A stretch of DNA of 64,000 nucleotides from positions 1-64,000 of the forward strand of contig JAHCHX010000006.1 of assembly GCA_026129545.1 (NCBI GenBank), written 5' to 3'. Below the pieces are notes generated by a model, which was given only the letters and a program-made list of their open reading frames with translations, had not been told where the DNA came from and made no database searches. Positions 61,477 through 64,000 of this stretch are shown one piece after another; position 1 is the stretch's first letter; the number at the start of each line of letters is the position of its first letter. Both the position numbers and the translations under genes were made by a program. This stretch comes from Saprospiraceae bacterium (GTDB lineage: Bacteria > Bacteroidota > Bacteroidia > Chitinophagales > Saprospiraceae).

Positions 61477-61712
61477 AATCGCAAATCGCAAATCGTAAAT
61501 CGCAAAATCGCAAAATCGTAAATCGCAAATCGCAAATCGCAAATCGTAAATCGTAAATCGTAAATCGCAAATCGTAAATCGCAAATCGCAAATCGCAAAT
61601 CGTAAATCGCAAATCGTAAATCGTAAATCGCAAATCGCAAATCGTAAATCGCAAATCGCAAATCGCAAATCGTAAATCGCAAATCGTAAATCGCAAATCG
61701 TAAATCGCAAAT
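61477..61712. repeat. heptamer array, CGCAAAT/CGTAAAT type
   Basis: About 33 heptamers with no linkers fill the whole gap between the VTC and DUF4956 genes. Same family as the CRISPR-module arrays, 29 kb away. Confidence 0.95.
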
Positions 61713-61732
61713 CGCCTCCCTCGTCCTAAACG

Positions 61733-62416
61733 ATGATTGAAGTATATCAAAACCTGTCCGTGTTCCCCACCTCGTCCACCGACGTGTTGGCCAATCTGTT
61801 GGTGTCGCTGATTTGCGGGCTGCTGCTCTCGATAGTGTATCGGCTCACATACAGGGGGCCGTCCTACTCGGTCACGTTCGTCAATTCGTTGGTGCTCTTG
61901 AGCATTATAGCGGCTATTGTGGTCATGGTAATCGGCAACAACATTGCGCGGGCTTTTGGGCTGGTGGGTGCCATGTCCATCATACGCTTTCGCACCGCCA
62001 TCCGCGACACGATGGACTTGGTGTTCATCTTCTTGTCGCTCGCGCTCGGCATGGCCTGTGGGGTAGGGCTAAGCGCGGTAGCCATTTCGGGTACTTTGAT
62101 GGCAGGTTTGGTGGTGATTGCGCTCACGTTCACGCATTTTGGCGCGCCCCGCCGGAGACATTTTTTATTGCAAATCATTCACCACTCGTCCGAGCAAAAT
62201 GACCTTTCGCAACCCCTCGCCCGTTTTTGCCGAAGTCTGAAATTGGTCAGTTTGAAAAACATCGGACTCGAAGACCTCACAGAGAGCAACTACCACATCA
62301 CGCTCCGCGATGCGCGAAAAACAGAGGAGATGGTACGCGCTCTCCGCCAGACTCCCGGCGTGCAGCAGGTCAATGTCTTTTTTGACGAGGACGATTACAA
62401 TCCGCCCACGATGTGA
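61733..62416 (+). CDS. DUF4956 membrane protein
   Basis: 227 aa. Four membrane helices in the first ~140 residues (VLANLLVSLICGLLLSIVYRLTY ... FVNSLVLLSIIAAIVVMVIG ... LVFIFLSLALGMACGVG), with the family signature ARAFGLVGAMSIIRFRTAIRDTMD. A soluble C-terminal ~75-residue domain follows. DUF4956 proteins regularly accompany VTC polyphosphate polymerases, so the three genes at 59.7-62.4 kb likely form one functional unit. Confidence 0.92.
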   Translation: MIEVYQNLSVFPTSSTDVLANLLVSLICGLLLSIVYRLTYRGPSYSVTFVNSLVLLSIIAAIVVMVIGNNIARAFGLVGAMSIIRFRTAIRDTMDLVFIFLSLALGMACGVGLSAVAISGTLMAGLVVIALTFTHFGAPRRRHFLLQIIHHSSEQNDLSQPLARFCRSLKLVSLKNIGLEDLTESNYHITLRDARKTEEMVRALRQTPGVQQVNVFFDEDDYNPPTM

Positions 62417-62473
62417 GGCTGGTTGCGGGCGCGTGTCGGTGAGAGGAGATCAACAAAGGCAGAAAAACCATCC

Positions 62474-64000
62474 TCACTCGCTGCGCAGCGATTCCACGGG
62501 GTTGACCAGTGCCGCCCGCAACGCTTGAAAACTGATGGCCACCATCGCCACCATCAGCGCCAAAACGCCCGTGATGGCAAACAAGCCCCACCCGATGCTC
62601 ACCCGAAACGCAAAATCCTGCAGCCAGCTGCTCATGCCCCACCAAGCTACTGGCGCGGCCACGACAAAAGCGACCAGCACCAAGAGCAAAAAGTCGCGGC
62701 TCAGCAGCCCTACCACCGAACCGACCGACGCGCCCAGCACCTTGCGAATGCCGATTTCCTTGGTCTTTTGCACGGCTATCAGCGAGGCCAGCCCAAACAA
62801 GCCCAAACAAGAGATGAAAATCGCCAGCACCGCGAAGCCCTTGCACGTCAAGGAAAAACGTTGCTCACTGCGATAAAAATCGGCTATGGACTCGTCCAGA
62901 AAGGCTCCGTCGTACACTTGTTCGGGGAAGGTCTCATCGAACGTTTTTTGGATGGCGGCGACGGTGGCAGTCATGTTTTCGGGGCGGATTTTTGCCCCCG
63001 CCACGTTGTAGAATTCCTTGCGGGTAAGCATCACGATGGGTTCCAGCGTTTGGTGCAGCGAGTGCGAATTGAAATCTTTCACCACACCCACCACCTCCAG
63101 CCACTTGCTTCCGCCGAGGCGGAGTTCCTTGCCCAACACCTCGTTGGCATCCTGTATGCCGAGTTTTCGCAGCAGGGTCTGATTGACCACCACTTCCCGC
63201 ATGGTGTCGCTGGGCTGAAGAATGCGCCCGGTTTCCAGTTGCAGGCTATAAGTCTTGAAATAGTCGGGGTCGCAGTATTTTATCGAAGTGTTGAACAGCG
63301 CGTCGTCCGCGCCTCGCCCCAAGGCGAAATTGCTTTGCCAATAGTTGCTGGAAGCGGGCGGGTCGTTGCCGAGGCTCACCGACTCCACGCCGGGCAGTTG
63401 CAGCAGTTTTTGTTTGAAAGTCTCAAAACGCGGTCTGCTGATGGAGTCGTTGTCCACTTGGACGGTATAGACCAAGTCCGGCTGGAAGCCCAAATCCATC
63501 TTGCGGATGTAGTCCAATTGGCTAATGGTGACGAGCGTGCCGATAATCAATGCCTGTGCGATGGCGAACTGCAATACGACCAATGATTTGCGGAGGGAGC
63601 CGCCACCAGCTCCACTGGGATTGGTGTTGTTTTTCAGGGCTTTGATGGGGTTGAAGCCAGCCAACACCAATGCGGGATAAAATCCAGAGCAAAAACTCAC
63701 CACGACCAACACTACCGCAAGGAAAGCCCAGACCGCCAGATTGGAAAAGAACGGCTGCGAGGACGGCACTTCCGAAATATGCTTCAGCATCGGCACCGAC
63801 AAGGATGCCAACACCGCTCCCAACGCCACCGCGATGAACACAATCAGCGTGGTCTCGCCCATGAACTGCCGCACTAATTGGCTGTGATTGCCGCCGAGTG
63901 TTTTGCGCACACCCACCTCTCTCGCCCGTCGCGCAGCTAAGGCCGTTGCCAAATTGATAAAATTGAAACAGGCCATGACGAGAATCAGCACCCCCACCAG
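62474..64000 (-). CDS. ABC transporter permease, FtsX/MacB type (5' end outside window)
   Basis: At least 508 aa; the gene continues past the window edge. Two FtsX domains can be seen: FINLATALAARRAREVGVRKTLGG with following membrane helices near the visible N-terminus, and SLIAVQKTKEIGIRKVLGASVGSVVGLLSRDFLLLV near the C-terminus. A periplasmic MacB-like region (LPGVESVSLGNDPPASSNYW ...) lies between. The ending NPVESLRSE is typical for Bacteroidota MacB-like permeases. Likely an exporter or mechanotransmission permease; the partner ATPase is not in the window. Confidence 0.93.
   Translation of the reverse strand: MVGVLILVMACFNFINLATALAARRAREVGVRKTLGGNHSQLVRQFMGETTLIVFIAVALGAVLASLSVPMLKHISEVPSSQPFFSNLAVWAFLAVVLVVVSFCSGFYPALVLAGFNPIKALKNNTNPSGAGGGSLRKSLVVLQFAIAQALIIGTLVTISQLDYIRKMDLGFQPDLVYTVQVDNDSISRPRFETFKQKLLQLPGVESVSLGNDPPASSNYWQSNFALGRGADDALFNTSIKYCDPDYFKTYSLQLETGRILQPSDTMREVVVNQTLLRKLGIQDANEVLGKELRLGGSKWLEVVGVVKDFNSHSLHQTLEPIVMLTRKEFYNVAGAKIRPENMTATVAAIQKTFDETFPEQVYDGAFLDESIADFYRSEQRFSLTCKGFAVLAIFISCLGLFGLASLIAVQKTKEIGIRKVLGASVGSVVGLLSRDFLLLVLVAFVVAAPVAWWGMSSWLQDFAFRVSIGWGLFAITGVLALMVAMVAISFQALRAALVNPVESLRSE

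Overview
The window looks like a chromosomal contig from a Bacteroidota bacterium, most likely of the Saprospiria type. This is an inference from several things seen here: C-terminal type IX secretion sorting domains (13.7 and 58.6 kb), many SPII lipoproteins, TAnnTTTG-type -7 promoter boxes (for example 19726, 49283, 56501), families such as DUF4956/VTC and choice-of-anchor B, and abundant short intergenic tandem repeats. Species cannot be named from the sequence alone.

Layout. 0-19.7 kb: ordinary chromosome (starch-binding-like secreted protein, aspartic protease, CBS protein, lipoproteins, SDR, MFS transporter, ferritin-CCC1 exporter, SRPBCC protein, membrane proteins, a large T9SS-exported protein, MgtC/DUF4010, universal stress protein, L,D-transpeptidase), then tRNA-Ala(GGC) at 19.78 kb. 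20.2-22.9 kb: CRISPR array of 37 identical 37-bp repeats and 36 spacers. 23.0-32.6 kb: GC-rich adaptation and accessory module, nearly all on the minus strand (Cas2 with an N-terminal extension, CRISPR-associated primase-polymerase, Cas1, RecD-like helicase, an unrecognised protein, a DUF4143 ATPase, a small conserved protein), with heptanucleotide (GATTTAC)n arrays at most gene boundaries. 32.7-42.7 kb: AT-richer interference operon of type III-D/III-D2 character (Cas10 without HD domain, Csx10-like fused RAMP, double Cas7, Csx19, TIGR03986 RAMP) plus two CARF effectors (a Card1/Can2-like nuclease and a Csx1/Csx2-like HEPN RNase). 42.9-43.6 kb: Cas6. 43.8 kb: divergent WYL regulator. 44.8-49.1 kb: subtilisin / peptidoglycan-binding / coiled-coil gene cluster. 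49.4-51.5 kb: nucleotide-sugar genes (UDP-glucuronate decarboxylase, rfbB). 52-64 kb: housekeeping and envelope genes (lon, ruvA, prs, rhodanese, T9SS lamin-tail protein, HlyD-like protein, VTC polyphosphate polymerase, DUF4956, ABC permease running off the end).

The CRISPR system as a whole: WYL and Cas6 sit at one end; Cas10 keeps the GGDD cyclase motif but has lost the HD nuclease, so immunity should depend on target-RNA cutting by Cas7-type subunits and on cyclic oligoadenylate signalling to the two CARF nucleases. A 125-aa protein next to the effectors is a candidate signal-damping factor. Spacer acquisition appears to involve Cas1, Cas2, a primase-polymerase and a RecD-like helicase, with no reverse transcriptase. 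Array and leader lie downstream of cas2 and are probably read on the minus strand.

The intergenic space is rich in repeats: two unrelated heptamer families, a 10/20-mer family, a 138-bp MITE with a perfect 7-bp target duplication, a four-copy ~105-bp element with matching inverted termini and a shared open frame, and several large palindromes.
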